DNA of 64,000 bases from Streptomyces sp. NBC_01465 (lineage in GTDB: Bacteria; Actinomycetota; Actinomycetes; Streptomycetales; Streptomycetaceae). Made by a program: the position numbers and the translations under genes. The notes under the pieces are model-generated. The model was not told where the DNA came from. It searched no databases and saw only the letters and a list, made by a program, of their open reading frames with translations. The stretch lies in the NCBI RefSeq assembly GCF_036227325.1, contig NZ_CP109467.1:4216001-4280000 (forward strand), written 5' to 3'. Shown here piece by piece: positions 1-8,128 of the stretch (positions are counted from its first letter, which is position 1; every line of letters begins with the position of its first letter).

Positions 1-2
1 GC

Positions 3-1451
3 TCCGCCCGTACGCCAGAACTTCCGCCCGTGGAATGGCTGGCGACCGACGACGGCTCGTACACCGTGCGCACGCTCCCCGACGAGGCGCGCCCCGAGCC
101 CGGGACCACCGTCTATCTGGAGGCGAGGCCCGGCGCCGAGGAGTGGACAACTCCCCGGCGTGTCGAGGAACTTGCGCGGGACTTCGGTTCGTTGCTCCCG
201 TACGAGGTGACCTTCACCGGACCGGACGGCGCGACCCGCCCCGTCACCGACCGGCCCGCCGTGTGGGACCGCCCGTACCCGACCCCGGTCGCCCGCCGGG
301 TCGCCCTCGCCGGGCACTGCACCCAGGTCTTCGGCTTCACCCCGCTGGACACCGTCGACCTGGACCTCCCCGTCGCCGGGGTGCGCGGCGTCGCCTATGT
401 GCTCCCCTCCGCCATCAGCCCCGCCCACCAGGCCGGCCACCGCGTCTATCTGAAGGGAATGCTGCTCACCGACCGGGCCGACAACCTGCTCCCCGACTGG
501 GCGTTCTTCGTCCGCGTCGTCCTGGACACCGACACCCTGCGGCCCACCGCGTCCCGCGAGAGCCTGTACGACGACGACACCCTCGCCGCCGTACGGGACG
601 CGCTCGGCGGGCGCATCAGGGAGTGGCTGACGCAGCTCGCCGCGGGGGACCCCGACCGGCTCGCCGCCTTCCTCACCGTGCACCACCTGGGCGTGAAGTC
701 CCTCGCCCGGTACGACAGGGACCTGCTGGAACTGATGCTGCCCTGGCTGCCGTTCGAGACCAGCGACGGGCGGGTGACGCTCGACGAGTTCGTACGGGCC
801 CACCCCCAGGTGCACTACACGCGCACGGTCGAGGAGTTCCGCCAGGTCGCCCCGATCGCCGCCGCCCACGGGCTCGGCGTGATCAACGGCGGATACACGT
901 ACGACGCCGAGCTCGTCGCGATGCTGCCGCAGATCAGGGACGGGGTGAGCGTCGCCGAGCTGGACGCCGGGGCGGTCACCGCCCACCTCGACCCGGTGGC
1001 GCCGCAGCAGGAGCTGGCGCTCTCCTCCTTCCTGGCCACCGCCCGCACCACGCTCGACCCGCTCGGCTGCGACGTCGCCCTGCGCGCCTTCCAGCCGGTG
1101 ACGGTCCCCGCCCTCTTCCTCGACGACCGCCAGGCCCGCCACGAGCGCGACCGCGCGGCCGCCGAGGCCGACGCCGACGCGCTGTGGACCGACATCCTCG
1201 GCGCGCTGCGCGGCTCCGCACCCCGGGCCAGGCTCGTCCTCAACCACAACAACCCGCTGGTCCGCCGTATCGCCGCCATCCCCGACACCGAACTGGCCGG
1301 TACGGCAGTGGAATCGCTGTACGGGCAGGCGCTGCTCATGGCCCAGCGCCCGCTGCGCCCCATCGACGCCTCCCTGCTCAACCGGTCCTTCCTCGGGCTC
1401 CTGGAGTGGGCCACCCACCCGATCGCCACGAGCCAGGAGGAGCAGAGTTGA
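3..1451 (+). CDS. HSP90-family chaperone, 5' end outside the window
   Basis: The frame is open to the left edge, so only the middle and C-terminal parts of an HtpG-like chaperone are present; the N-terminal GHKL ATPase domain would lie upstream. Recognition rests on the middle domain: VYLKGMLLTD, LLPDWAFFVRVVLDTDTL and SRESLYDDD match the HtpG block ending in the conserved SRE, whose Arg contacts the ATP gamma-phosphate in the family. A GTG at 30 is only an internal codon. The C-terminus is shorter and more divergent than in E. coli HtpG, as in actinobacterial HSP90-like proteins. Its stop overlaps the TTG start of the TPR gene (TTGA), so the two are probably translationally coupled; a TPR partner suits a chaperone. 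Confidence 0.85.
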   Translation, partial: SARTPELPPVEWLATDDGSYTVRTLPDEARPEPGTTVYLEARPGAEEWTTPRRVEELARDFGSLLPYEVTFTGPDGATRPVTDRPAVWDRPYPTPVARRVALAGHCTQVFGFTPLDTVDLDLPVAGVRGVAYVLPSAISPAHQAGHRVYLKGMLLTDRADNLLPDWAFFVRVVLDTDTLRPTASRESLYDDDTLAAVRDALGGRIREWLTQLAAGDPDRLAAFLTVHHLGVKSLARYDRDLLELMLPWLPFETSDGRVTLDEFVRAHPQVHYTRTVEEFRQVAPIAAAHGLGVINGGYTYDAELVAMLPQIRDGVSVAELDAGAVTAHLDPVAPQQELALSSFLATARTTLDPLGCDVALRAFQPVTVPALFLDDRQARHERDRAAAEADADALWTDILGALRGSAPRARLVLNHNNPLVRRIAAIPDTELAGTAVESLYGQALLMAQRPLRPIDASLLNRSFLGLLEWATHPIATSQEEQS

Positions 1452-4324
1452 GCACCCCGACCCCCACCGAGATCCGTCAGGCCGTCTGGGAGAACGAGAA
1501 CGCGCCCAACGGTCTGCTGCGCAACGCCCGCGCCGAGGAGCTGGTCGCCGCGGCCGAGCAGGCGGGGGACCGCGGTGTGCTGCGGACCGCGCTCTTCGGT
1601 CTGATCAAGGCGTACGAGTACAGCACCGAGCGCGGCAAGATGCTGGTGCCGTTCGCCCGGCTGATGAAGGAGTGGGACCAGGATCCGTCCGCCTTCGACT
1701 CCATGGACACCTACTACTTCCACTGGATGTTCAAGTGGGTCACCTCGGGCATGCTCTCGCTGCCCGAGGTCCCCCTGGCCGCCATGGAGGGGTGGCTGGT
1801 GGAGATGGAGCGGCGCTACCGGCTGGCCGGATTCACCGAACGTGCCGTACGGCAGGCCGAGTTCGACCTCGCCGACGAGACCGGTGACCGGGAGCGTGCC
1901 GACCGCGCCTTCGCGGCCTGGACCGCGGCCGAGCGCGACCGGATGGCCAACTGCCACGCCTGCGAGCTCAACGACCAGGGGCACCACTGGTACGAGCGGG
2001 GGGACGACGCCAAGGCCCTGGAGGTCTGGGAGCCCGTCCTCGCCGGCCGGCTCAGCTGCCAGGAGGAGCCCCACCGCACCCTCGCCAAGTCCCTGCTGCC
2101 GCTGGTGCGGACGGGCAGGGCCGACGAGGCGCGCGCCCATCACCTGCGCGGATACCGCATGGCCCGGGGCAACGAGAGCCTGCTGCCGACCGTCGGTCTG
2201 CACATCGAGTTCTGCGCGCTGACCGGGAACGAGGGCCGCGGTCTGGAGATCCTCACCGACCACGCCTCCCATCTCGCCGCGAACGGCAACCCCGCCGCCC
2301 AGCTGAGTCTGTTCACCGGTGTGCTGGTGCTGCTCGGGCGGCTCGTCGCGCTCGGCCAGGGAGACCGGCCGGTCGTCGCGTACGAGGGACAGCTGCGTAC
2401 GGCCGCCGAACTGCACGGGCTGTTGCAGCCCGAGGCGGACCGCATGGCCCGGTCCTTCGACGAGCGGAACGGCAGCACAGTGGTGTCCGGGCGGCTCGCC
2501 GCGCGCGTGGGCCGGGTGCCGCTGCTCGACGCCCTGCCGCTGGGACTCCGCCCGTCGGCGGTTCCGGTTGCTCCGGTACAGCCGTCCCCCGCCCCTGCGC
2601 CGACCGACGACGTGGCCGAACTGGCCGTGGAGGCACGGCGGCTGAGATCGCTGGGGCACCCCGGTACGCGCGCGGTCTGGGACAGGATCGAGGCGCTCAC
2701 CCGGGACGGCGGGCAGAGCGTGGACAGCCTGCTCGCCGCCGAACTGCTGGAGCACACCGCGATCCGTACGCCCTCGCGTGCCGGTTTCGAGGCGGCCGTC
2801 GCGGCCTACCGCGCCGCGGACGAACCGAGCCGGGCCGCGATCGCCGAGGTGTGGGTGACCGTGGCCGCCGCCCAGGAAGGCGCGGACCCCGAGGAGATAC
2901 GGACGCTCCTCGCGACCGCCGCCGCCTCCGCCGAGGCGCTGGACGCCGCGGACTCCACGCGGGTGCGCCGGATCGCGGCCGTGGACCTCACCCGCATCCG
3001 GCTGGACGGGCTCCTCTCGGGCGCGGCGGAGTCCGAAGCCGGGCCTGCCGTCGAGGAGTTCGTCGTCCGGTACGAGGCGGTGCCCGAGGACGTCTCGGAT
3101 CTGCTCGCCGACGCCGAGACCATGCTCGCGCAGCGCGCCTGGGCCGCCCAGGACTGGCCGCTGGCCGAGGCGCTGCTCACCTCGGCGGCGGAACGCGGTC
3201 CCGGTGCCGGGCGCCCGTGGGACGCCGTCGAGGTGCTGGGGCGACGGGCCTCGCTGCAGCTGATGCTGGGGCGTGCCGAGGACGCGGAGGAATCGGCGCG
3301 GGCCGCCCTGGAACACAGCGCGGAGATCACCGACCCGGCCGAACTCGGCGCCGTACGGCTGACGTTGGCCGAGGTGCTGTACCGGCAGGACGGCAAGGAG
3401 GCCGAGGCGGCGGAGCACGCGCTGGACGCGGCGCACTGGTTCGACGCGGCCGGCGACACGGCGGGCGCGGGGGCCATGGCGCGGCTGGTTCTCGCCCAGG
3501 CGTACGGGGAGACGGGGCGGGCCGCGGAGGCGGCCGAGGTGCTGGAGTCGGCCCTGCCCGACCTGCTGGAGCACGGCGAGGAGGAGACGGTCAGGGCCCG
3601 CGAGACCCTCGGTAACCAGCTGCGGGCGCTGGGGGACCAGCGGGCGGCCGCCGAGCAGTATCTGCTCGCCACCGAGACGGCAAAGGGCTGGGAAAACCCC
3701 TTCCCACAGGCGCGGTTGGCGACGATGGCCGCCGAGTGCCTGACCGGCGCCGGTCTCTCGGACGAGGCCGAGCAGGCGTACGCGCGCGCCATCGAGCTGT
3801 GGAGCGGGACGGGCGAGCCGGTGCAGCTGGCACGGGCGTTGCGGTCGCTGGCCTGGCTGAAGGTACGGGACGAGGACCCCGGCGACGCCGCGGTGGCGGA
3901 GGCGCGGGGGCTGATGGTCCGGGCGCTCGACGCGGTGGCCGGGGACGGACCGGAACTGGTCGTCGAGCAGGCGCGGACCTGGTCCCAGCTGGCCGAACTC
4001 ATCACGGACGAGCTCTACGGCGAGGATGACGACGAATCCGAGGACGACGGCGCGGACGACAGCTCGGCGGCGGTGCGCCGCGAGGCCGTCCTCCTGTGGC
4101 AGCAGGCCGCCGACGCCTTCGCCGCCCTGGGGCCCGACTTCCTGCGGGACCGTGCGCAGTGCGTCACCCGCCTCGCCTGGACGGAGCGTGAGCTCGACCG
4201 CGGCGAGGAGGGTGCGCGCAGGCTGCGGGAGCTGGTGGAGGAGCTGAAGGCACCCGGCGCGGAGGCGGAGGTTCCAAGGGAGCTGCTGAAGCAGCTGGAG
4301 CAGCAGCTCAAGCATCTGTCCTGA
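1448..4324 (+). CDS. Large tetratricopeptide-repeat protein
   Basis: 958 aa, soluble, with no signal peptide. The start is TTG 1448, chosen because AGGAGG lies about 7 nt upstream and the codon overlaps the preceding stop. The first third (ENAPNGLLRNARAEELVAAAEQ, then EVWEPVLAGRL) and the last third (VEVLGRRASLQLMLGRAEDAEE, AEQAYARAIELW) show helical repeats with the Ala/Gly/Leu spacing of TPRs. A Pro/Ala-rich linker lies near residue 380, and an acidic tract (EDDDESEDDGADD) sits near residue 865. TPR proteins are docking scaffolds. Coupling to the HSP90 gene suggests a co-chaperone or client-binding role, which is inference. No enzyme motif is visible. Confidence 0.8.
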   Translation: MSTPTPTEIRQAVWENENAPNGLLRNARAEELVAAAEQAGDRGVLRTALFGLIKAYEYSTERGKMLVPFARLMKEWDQDPSAFDSMDTYYFHWMFKWVTSGMLSLPEVPLAAMEGWLVEMERRYRLAGFTERAVRQAEFDLADETGDRERADRAFAAWTAAERDRMANCHACELNDQGHHWYERGDDAKALEVWEPVLAGRLSCQEEPHRTLAKSLLPLVRTGRADEARAHHLRGYRMARGNESLLPTVGLHIEFCALTGNEGRGLEILTDHASHLAANGNPAAQLSLFTGVLVLLGRLVALGQGDRPVVAYEGQLRTAAELHGLLQPEADRMARSFDERNGSTVVSGRLAARVGRVPLLDALPLGLRPSAVPVAPVQPSPAPAPTDDVAELAVEARRLRSLGHPGTRAVWDRIEALTRDGGQSVDSLLAAELLEHTAIRTPSRAGFEAAVAAYRAADEPSRAAIAEVWVTVAAAQEGADPEEIRTLLATAAASAEALDAADSTRVRRIAAVDLTRIRLDGLLSGAAESEAGPAVEEFVVRYEAVPEDVSDLLADAETMLAQRAWAAQDWPLAEALLTSAAERGPGAGRPWDAVEVLGRRASLQLMLGRAEDAEESARAALEHSAEITDPAELGAVRLTLAEVLYRQDGKEAEAAEHALDAAHWFDAAGDTAGAGAMARLVLAQAYGETGRAAEAAEVLESALPDLLEHGEEETVRARETLGNQLRALGDQRAAAEQYLLATETAKGWENPFPQARLATMAAECLTGAGLSDEAEQAYARAIELWSGTGEPVQLARALRSLAWLKVRDEDPGDAAVAEARGLMVRALDAVAGDGPELVVEQARTWSQLAELITDELYGEDDDESEDDGADDSSAAVRREAVLLWQQAADAFAALGPDFLRDRAQCVTRLAWTERELDRGEEGARRLRELVEELKAPGAEAEVPRELLKQLEQQLKHLS

Positions 4325-4370
4325 GCCTCTGACCTGCGCGGGAGGTCCTGCGGTGCTCGGGTGTCAGTGG

Positions 4371-4387
4371 TCCGACGTACAGTCGGA
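4371..4387. promoter_or_regulatory. Palindrome and possible leaderless promoter before the LLM oxidoreductase
   Basis: TCCGAC-gtaca-GTCGGA is a perfect 6-bp inverted repeat ending two bases before ATG 4390. TACAGT (4378-4383) inside it is a plausible -10 hexamer, placing the transcript start at or next to the ATG. There is no Shine-Dalgarno sequence. A repressor bound here would block the promoter directly. Confidence 0.35.
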
Positions 4388-4389
4388 AC

Positions 4390-5289
4390 ATGCGCCTGAG
4401 CACCGTGATCCTCCCCGTCCGCCGCTGGCAGGAAGGCGGCCGCGAGCAGTGGCTGCGCGCCGAGAACCTCGGCTTCCACACCGCGTACACCTATGACCAC
4501 CTGTCCTGGCGCTCGTTCCGCGACACGACCTGGTTCGGGGCGGTGCCGACGCTGACGGCCGCCGCCGCCGTGACCTCGCGGATGCGGCTCGGCACGCTGG
4601 TGACCTCGCCGAACTTCCGGCACCCGGTGACCCTGGCCAAGGACCTGATCACCCTCGACGACGTCTCCGGCGGCCGCATCACGCTGGGCATCGGAGCGGG
4701 GGGCAACGGCTTCGACGCGACGGCCCTGGGCCAGGAGCCGTGGACCCCGCGCGAGCGGGCGGACCACTTCGGGGAGTTCGTCCCGCTGCTCGACCGGCTG
4801 CTGAGCGAGGACGCGGTGACCTACGAGGGCACGCACTACTCGGCGGTCGAGGCCCGCAACATCCCCGGCTGCGTCCAGCGGCCGAGGCTGCCCTTCGCCG
4901 TCGCCGCCACCGGGCCGCGCGGGCTGAAGCTGGCCGCCCGGCACGGCCAGGCCTGGGTGACGACCGGCGACCCGAAGCTCTTCGAGGCCGGGACGCCCGA
5001 GCAGTCCAGGGACGCGATCAGCGGGCAGATCACCAAGCTGGGCGCCGCCTGCGAGGCGATCGGCCGGGACGTGGCGGAGCTGGACAAGATCCTGCTGACC
5101 GGGTTCACCCCGGACCGGGGCCGGCCGCTGGAGTCCCTCGACGCCTTCGTGGACTTCGCGGGCAGGCACTTCGCGCTCGGCATCACGGAGATCGTCGTCC
5201 ATGCCCCGATCGCCGACTCCGACTTCGAGGCCGACGAGAAGGTCTTCGAGCAGATCGCGACGGAAGGCCTCGCGCAGCTGGCGGGCTAG
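4390..5289 (+). CDS. LLM-class flavin-dependent oxidoreductase
   Basis: 299 aa luciferase-like monooxygenase fold (TIM barrel binding FMN or F420). Diagnostic stretches are the N-terminal MRLSTVILPVRRW, TAYTYDHLSWR, RMRLGTLVTSPNFRHP, and LDDVSGGRITLGIGAGG, the usual family glycine-rich turn. Many actinobacterial members use F420; the sequence does not settle the cofactor or substrate. No ribosome-binding site precedes the ATG, and a promoter-like palindrome abuts it, so the mRNA may be leaderless. It is monocistronic and convergent with the minus-strand gene ending at 5302. Confidence 0.85.
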   Translation: MRLSTVILPVRRWQEGGREQWLRAENLGFHTAYTYDHLSWRSFRDTTWFGAVPTLTAAAAVTSRMRLGTLVTSPNFRHPVTLAKDLITLDDVSGGRITLGIGAGGNGFDATALGQEPWTPRERADHFGEFVPLLDRLLSEDAVTYEGTHYSAVEARNIPGCVQRPRLPFAVAATGPRGLKLAARHGQAWVTTGDPKLFEAGTPEQSRDAISGQITKLGAACEAIGRDVAELDKILLTGFTPDRGRPLESLDAFVDFAGRHFALGITEIVVHAPIADSDFEADEKVFEQIATEGLAQLAG

Positions 5290-5301
5290 TGGGCCAGGTG
5301 G

Positions 5302-5544
5302 CTAGCGGACCTTGCCGCTGAGCCAGGGCGTGAGACTTGCGCCCCGCAGGACCAGTTCCTTGTACGTCTCGTCGCCCGGCAGCGGCACGATCAGCCAGTA
5401 GCCGGGCGGGAAGAACTTGCCCTTGACGGAGGCGAGTCCCCCGTACACCGAGCGGAGGAACGCGGGCACGGAGTCGCGGGGGACGTCGTGGAACTCGACC
5501 CCGTCGACGGCTGCCTCGGTGCTGACCAGCTGCGGATGTGCCAT
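5302..5544 (-). CDS. Small conserved-looking protein of unknown function
   Basis: 80 aa starting at ATG 5544 (MAHPQLVSTEAAV). The open frame continues upstream to 5634, but those extra residues overlap kptA and look non-coding. The protein has no membrane segment; it is rich in aromatic residues, with GKFFPPGYWLIVPLPGDETYKELVL in the second half. It starts 13 bp after the kptA stop on the same strand, so the two are probably co-transcribed. I do not recognise the family. Confidence 0.6.
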   Translation of the reverse strand: MAHPQLVSTEAAVDGVEFHDVPRDSVPAFLRSVYGGLASVKGKFFPPGYWLIVPLPGDETYKELVLRGASLTPWLSGKVR

Positions 5545-5557
5545 GCCGGAGATCTTC

Positions 5558-6100
5558 TCAGCCGGGAAAGCGCAGGTACAAGGGCGGTACGGCGTCGGTG
5601 AGCCAGACGCCGTTGGCGCTGACCCGGAAGACATGACCGGCGCGGTGCATGGCCCCGGCGTCGACGCTCAGGACGACGGGGCGGCCGCGCCGGGCGCCCA
5701 CCCGGGTCGCCGTCTCGCGGTCGGGCGAGAGATGGACATGGTGGCGGGCCATCGGGCGCAGGCCCTCGGCCCGGATCGCGTCCAGGCTGCGGGCGACCGT
5801 GCCGTGGTAGAGGTACGCGGGCGGCTCGGCCGGGGTCAGGTCGAGGTCGACCTCGACGGTGTGGCCCTGGCTGGCCCGGATCCGTGCGCCGTCGATCGCG
5901 AACCGCTGCTTGTCGTTGGCGGCGACGACATGGTCGAGCTCGGCCCGGGTGAAGTGGAATCCGTGCGCTGCGGCAGCACGGATCAGATCGTCGACGGCCA
6001 CCCAGCCGTTGGTGTCGAGGGTGAGCCCGATGCGTTCGGGCTGATGCCGCAGATGTTTCGAGAGGTACTTCGACACCTTGACGGTGCGACGTTCATCCAT
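5558..6100 (-). CDS. kptA: RNA 2'-phosphotransferase (Tpt1/KptA family)
   Basis: 180 aa, close to the family's usual length. Tpt1/KptA transfers the internal RNA 2'-phosphate to NAD+, releasing nicotinamide and ADP-ribose 1'',2''-cyclic phosphate. Conserved signatures are present: KYLSKHLRHQPE (the RH pair near residue 17), LYHGT, HHVHLSPD, and GRPVVLSVDA. Start 6100 is chosen because AGGAAAG lies just upstream; another ATG at 6130 has no such site. Its bacterial role is unclear because bacteria lack the yeast-type tRNA splicing that makes the substrate. DnaA-box-like motifs fill the upstream gap. Confidence 0.9.
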   Translation of the reverse strand: MDERRTVKVSKYLSKHLRHQPERIGLTLDTNGWVAVDDLIRAAAAHGFHFTRAELDHVVAANDKQRFAIDGARIRASQGHTVEVDLDLTPAEPPAYLYHGTVARSLDAIRAEGLRPMARHHVHLSPDRETATRVGARRGRPVVLSVDAGAMHRAGHVFRVSANGVWLTDAVPPLYLRFPG

Positions 6101-6188
6101 GCTTCTTTCCTGAGTGGGTCTTTCATCCATGGAGCCAGGGTGCCGGTGGCTGTGACGGAGCGCATTCGAATTACTGCTCTCCGGAGGT

Positions 6189-6253
6189 TTATCCACCATG
6201 ATCCACAGATAACTCTGCTTATCCACAGGGGATTTGGCCGAAGCTGTGGATAA
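6189..6253. promoter_or_regulatory. Cluster of DnaA-box-like nonamers upstream of kptA
   Basis: Four nonamers lie in 65 bp: TTATCCACC (6189-6197), TGATCCACA (6199-6207), TTATCCACA (6219-6227) and TGTGGATAA (6245-6253, the reverse complement of TTATCCACA). TTATCCACA is the classic E. coli DnaA box and fits the looser Streptomyces consensus. The cluster fills most of the gap between kptA and the MerR gene. Confidence 0.5.
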
Positions 6254-6265
6254 CTCGCCCTGCTG

Positions 6266-7180
6266 TCATGGCTGCTGGGGAAAAGCCAGCGCGTCCAACG
6301 TCCTTGCCTGGAGCTCGCGTTCAGTGGCGGCGGTGATGAAGGCGGGCGCGTTCTCCGTGCCCACCAGCCCCTCCACCGCGCGCAGCGTCGCGGCGGGCAC
6401 GGACACCGGCTGCGGGTCGTCGTACGGGTCCGGCGGCCCCGCGGGGCTCAGATGCTGCTGCAGGTGCCGGGTCGCGAACAGCCGCATCGCCCGGGCCAGT
6501 TCGGCGTCCACGCTCTGCTGGGCGAGCGGGCGCAGTCTTCGTACGAGAGAGGCCGCCTCCGCCGCATCCGTGTCCGTGGGCGGGGTGTGCCCGAGGTAGC
6601 GGGCGAAGACATGTTCCGTGGTGAACTCCAGGAACCGGGCCGCTATGTGCTCGACCTGTCCCCGCAGCTCCCGCAGATGCCCGGAGATCGCCTTCAGCGG
6701 CACCCCCGCCGCATGGAGCTCCACCGCCACCGCCAGCTCCTGGGGACTGGGCACCAGGAACTCGTCGTCCCGGCCGGCGACGCGCTCCAGCACACCCAGG
6801 GCCACCGCGTCCTCGACGGCCTCGTCGTCGGGCACGCCCCCGAACCGCTCGTCCAGCTCCGCCCGCGAGATCCGGGCCGCCTCCTCGTCCGTCCAGGGTC
6901 CGTGGACCTCCGCGACCAGACCGAGGACGCCGCCGAGCCCGCGCCCCGCGTCCCAGGCCTCGAGCAACTCCTTGATGGAGGCCAGGGTGTAGCCGCGGTC
7001 GAGCAGGTCGGCGATCTGGCGAAGCCGGGCCAGATGGCCGTCCCCGTACACATTGGCCCGCCCGCGCCGCTCGGGCGTGGGGAGCAGACCGCGGTCCTGG
7101 TAGGCCCGGATCGTACGGACCGTGGCACCGCTGTGGTGCGCCAGATCCTCGATCCGGTACTCCGCTTCGGACACGCTCAC
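6266..7180 (-). CDS. MerR-family transcriptional regulator
   Basis: 304 aa, larger than a minimal MerR. The N-terminus is a winged helix-turn-helix: YRIEDLAHHSGATVRTIRAYQDRGLLP, then GDGHLARLRQIADLLDRGYTLASIKELL. The remaining ~200 residues form an alpha-helical effector region without the metal-binding cysteines of MerR/CueR types, so a small organic ligand is more likely. Start GTG 7180 follows AGGAGAT and lies 18 bp after the upstream gene's stop, making it the last gene of the minus-strand operon that begins at 10748. A MerR regulator at the end of its own target operon suggests autoregulation through the dyad at 10785-10804 (inference). Confidence 0.88.
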   Translation of the reverse strand: MSVSEAEYRIEDLAHHSGATVRTIRAYQDRGLLPTPERRGRANVYGDGHLARLRQIADLLDRGYTLASIKELLEAWDAGRGLGGVLGLVAEVHGPWTDEEAARISRAELDERFGGVPDDEAVEDAVALGVLERVAGRDDEFLVPSPQELAVAVELHAAGVPLKAISGHLRELRGQVEHIAARFLEFTTEHVFARYLGHTPPTDTDAAEAASLVRRLRPLAQQSVDAELARAMRLFATRHLQQHLSPAGPPDPYDDPQPVSVPAATLRAVEGLVGTENAPAFITAATERELQARTLDALAFPQQP

Positions 7181-7198
7181 TCCCTAAGATCTCCTGCT

Positions 7199-8128
7199 CT
7201 ACGAGAGAGCCGCCCGCCCGATCGCGCCCGCCGCCGAACGGGCCGCGGGCGAGGCCGCCAGATACTCGACCGCCTTGCGCAGCGAGCCCTCCTGCGAGGG
7301 ATGGTACGACCGCCTGAAGTATCGCGGAATCGCCGCACCCAGCTCACGCCAGCTGGGCAGCAGCCCCTTGGCGACCGCCTTGTTGTGCTCGCGCAGCGAG
7401 TAGCGCAGCCTGCCGGCGAGCTCCGGGTCGTGCCGGATCAGATACGAGGTCCCCCACACCCAGAGCCAGAGCAGCACCGGGGCGACCACGGCCATCCCCT
7501 CGATCCGCCGGGCGTACCGAGGCAGCCCCTCGCCCCCGCAGTGCTGGTACATGTCGAAGGCCACCGCCCGGTGTTCGACCTCCTCCGCACCGTGCCAGCG
7601 CAGCAGATCCAGCATGACCTCGTCGGAGTCGGCGTGGTCGAGGGCCTCCGCGTGCAGCACCCAGTTCCCGAGGACCGCGGTGAACTGCTCGATCGCGGCG
7701 ATGACCGCGAGCCGGAAGCGCAGCCACTCCTGGGTGGGTATCGGAGCGCCGAACGGCGGCTGCTCGCCCAGCAGCGTCTCGAAGAGGTAGTCGACGTGCC
7801 GGGTGTACGCCCCGGTGTCGAGCCGCTGTTCGGCCAGGTGGTCCAGGACGTGGGAGTGCTGCACGCTGTGCGTGGCCTCCTGCCCCATGAACCCCTTGAC
7901 GTCCTTGAGCAGTTGAGGGTCGCCGACCAGCGGCAGGGCCTCCTTGAAGACCTTCACGAACCACCGCTCGCCCGCCGGGAGCAGCAGGTGCAGCACATTG
8001 ATCACATGCGTCGCGGTGGGCTCTTCGGGGATCCAGTGCAGCGGGGTCCGCTCCCAGTCGAAGGCGACCCGGCGCGGGACGATGGCGTAGTGGGAGGGCG
8101 CAGCGTGTCCTTCTTGTTCGGTGCTCAC
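7199..8128 (-). CDS. PF10118-type metal-dependent hydrolase
   Basis: 309 aa, starting at GTG 8128, which overlaps the upstream stop (GTGA). It is a helical, ferritin-like protein with paired Glu/His motifs typical of the predicted metal-dependent hydrolase family COG3687: FMGQEATHSVQHSH near residue 85 and WHGAEEVEHRAVAFD near residue 185. A hydrophobic stretch (VVAPVLLWLWVWGTSYLI) may attach it to the membrane. The substrate is unknown. Coupling to the EphD-like fusion suggests a role in the same lipid or epoxide pathway. The sequence supports the fold but not a reaction. Confidence 0.75.
   Translation of the reverse strand: MSTEQEGHAAPSHYAIVPRRVAFDWERTPLHWIPEEPTATHVINVLHLLLPAGERWFVKVFKEALPLVGDPQLLKDVKGFMGQEATHSVQHSHVLDHLAEQRLDTGAYTRHVDYLFETLLGEQPPFGAPIPTQEWLRFRLAVIAAIEQFTAVLGNWVLHAEALDHADSDEVMLDLLRWHGAEEVEHRAVAFDMYQHCGGEGLPRYARRIEGMAVVAPVLLWLWVWGTSYLIRHDPELAGRLRYSLREHNKAVAKGLLPSWRELGAAIPRYFRRSYHPSQEGSLRKAVEYLAASPAARSAAGAIGRAALS

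Noticed and set aside
815..4315. Long minus-strand open frame (1166 codons) over the HSP90/TPR genes
   Set aside because: Typical antisense shadow of GC-rich coding DNA; Arg/Gly/Pro-rich with no domain, and the plus-strand genes are convincing.
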